A stretch of 64,000 nt of DNA, taken from positions 992,001-1,056,000 of the forward strand of contig JAHBZN010000001.1 in the NCBI GenBank assembly GCA_019635415.1. The letters run 5' to 3'. The notes below the pieces were generated by a model. It made no database searches and had not been told where the DNA came from. It was given only the letters and a program-made list of their open reading frames with translations. Each line of letters opens with the position of its first letter. Positions within the stretch are counted from its first letter, which is position 1. The DNA comes from Ramlibacter sp. GTDB lineage: Bacteria > Pseudomonadota > Gammaproteobacteria > Burkholderiales > Burkholderiaceae_C. Made by a program: the position numbers and the translations under genes. Below are positions 63,190-64,000 of the stretch, in pieces.

Positions 63190-63999
63190 CTAGCGGGCGT
63201 AGACCAGGTCGCGCAGCGTGAGCGACAGGGAGGGGACGTAGGTGATGACGACCAGGCACGCAAGAATCACCAGCACGAAAGGGATCAGGTGCCCCACGAT
63301 GCGGTCCAGCGACACCTTGGCGACCGTGCAGGCGGCGAACAGGTTCACGCCAAAGGGCGGCGTGATCATGCCCAGCGCCAGATTGACCACCATGATCAGC
63401 CCGAAATGCACCGGGTCGACGCCGAAGTGCTGCGCCACCGGCGCGAGGATGGGCGCCAGCACGATGATGGCGGCGCTGGTCTCGATGAACATGCCGATGA
63501 AGAACAGTGCCGCATTCACGCCCAGCAGGAACAGGGCCGGGCTCTGCAGCACCGCTTCGAGCCAGCGGCCGATGGCATCGGGGACTCCGGCGCGCGTGAT
63601 CAGGAAGGCAAACAGGCCGGCGTTGGCGATGATGAACATGATCACCGCCGACGACAGCACCGACTTGCGCAGGATGGGGTACAGGTCCTTGAAGCCGATT
63701 TCGCGGTAGATCACCACGCCCACGATCAGCGCATAGAACACGGCCACGGCCGAAGCCTCGGTTGGGGTGAACACGCCGCCATAGATGCCGCCCAGGATGA
63801 TGACCGGCATCAGCAGGGCCCAGCCGGCCTGCAGCGTGGCTTGGCCCAGGCCCAGGCGGCCGTCACCGTCGGCCTTGCCCCAGCCCTTCCACTTGCAGTA
63901 GAGGTAGACGAACAGCATGAGTGCGCTGCCGATCAACAAGCCTGGGCCGAAACCCGCGATGAACAGTTCACCAATCGAGACCTCGGCGCTCACGCCGTA
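63190..63999 (-). CDS. dctM: TRAP transporter large permease DctM subunit (5' truncated by window edge)
   Basis: The frame is open to the right window edge, so the start and first TM helices are outside. The visible 269-270 residues are hydrophobic with about six TM segments. They contain IYGGVFTPTEASAVAVFYALIVGVVIYREIG and the C-terminal NLALGMITPPFGVNLFAACTVAK, hallmarks of DctM (IT-family). It would import a dicarboxylate, sugar acid or similar solute with a DctP binding protein and DctQ encoded to the right. Only 25 bp separate its stop from the start of the gcv riboswitch region on the same strand. Confidence 0.93.
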   Translation of the reverse strand, partial: YGVSAEVSIGELFIAGFGPGLLIGSALMLFVYLYCKWKGWGKADGDGRLGLGQATLQAGWALLMPVIILGGIYGGVFTPTEASAVAVFYALIVGVVIYREIGFKDLYPILRKSVLSSAVIMFIIANAGLFAFLITRAGVPDAIGRWLEAVLQSPALFLLGVNAALFFIGMFIETSAAIIVLAPILAPVAQHFGVDPVHFGLIMVVNLALGMITPPFGVNLFAACTVAKVSLDRIVGHLIPFVLVILACLVVITYVPSLSLTLRDLVYAR

Positions 64000-64000
64000 C

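Noticed and set aside
1..64000. CRISPR arrays, rRNA operons, insertion sequences and replication origins
   Set aside because: No regularly spaced direct repeats, no rRNA-like blocks, no transposase or integrase motifs and no DnaA-box cluster were seen.

Overview
The window looks like a chromosome segment of a high-GC betaproteobacterium of the Burkholderiales, most likely family Comamonadaceae. The inference rests on the style of the housekeeping genes (glnA-ntrB-ntrC, gcvT-gcvH-gcvP behind a tandem glycine riboswitch, an intracellular PHB depolymerase) and on the codon and base composition. I cannot fix the genus. No rRNA, intact tRNA, CRISPR array, transposase or integrase is visible.

Region 1 (1-16,721) reads as the right-hand part of a heavy-metal resistance island. 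It carries a Cus-type Cu/Ag efflux set (cusC truncated by the window edge, a CusB fused to a CusF-like domain, cusA). Next comes a divergent MerR-type cadR and the P-type ATPase cadA with a stretched-spacer promoter, then a Co/Zn/Cd efflux set czcI-czcC-czcB-czcA. Two secreted small proteins follow, a free-standing relative of the CzcB N-terminal domain and a lipoprotein. The island ends at a short sequence resembling the 3' end of tmRNA (ssrA), immediately followed by a strong intrinsic terminator. This is the expected structure when an element integrates into ssrA and displaces its original 3' end, so the integrase and intact ssrA should lie to the left of the window.

Region 2 (16,797-34,287) is core chromosome: an RraA-like protein, an rRNA pseudouridine synthase, envelope genes, a CinA/MoaB-like protein, and the nitrogen-control cluster. 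glnA has an upstream NtrC-like inverted repeat and a sigma-54 promoter, and is followed by ntrB and ntrC. On the minus strand a ccdA-ccdB toxin-antitoxin pair runs with almost no gaps into thyA, folA and xth, giving one tight five-gene unit behind a perfect operator-like repeat. A FAD oxidase, a DUF2069 protein and yihY follow.

Region 3 (34,284-49,639) is more accessory and catabolic: an AT-rich small ORF of uncertain status, a P450, a LysR-controlled SDR/tautomerase cluster, a CoA-transferase/hydrolase, metY, a CBS protein, PHB depolymerase, a GST and cupins.

Region 4 (49,790-64,000) holds aroC, an MFS transporter, a J-domain membrane protein, a DMT exporter and an alpha/beta hydrolase fold protein lacking both catalytic Ser and His that overlaps aroQ. 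It continues with a LysR/DOPA-dioxygenase-like divergent pair, a FrnE-like DsbA protein, the glycine cleavage operon with its riboswitch, and the start of a TRAP transporter DctM gene cut by the right edge.
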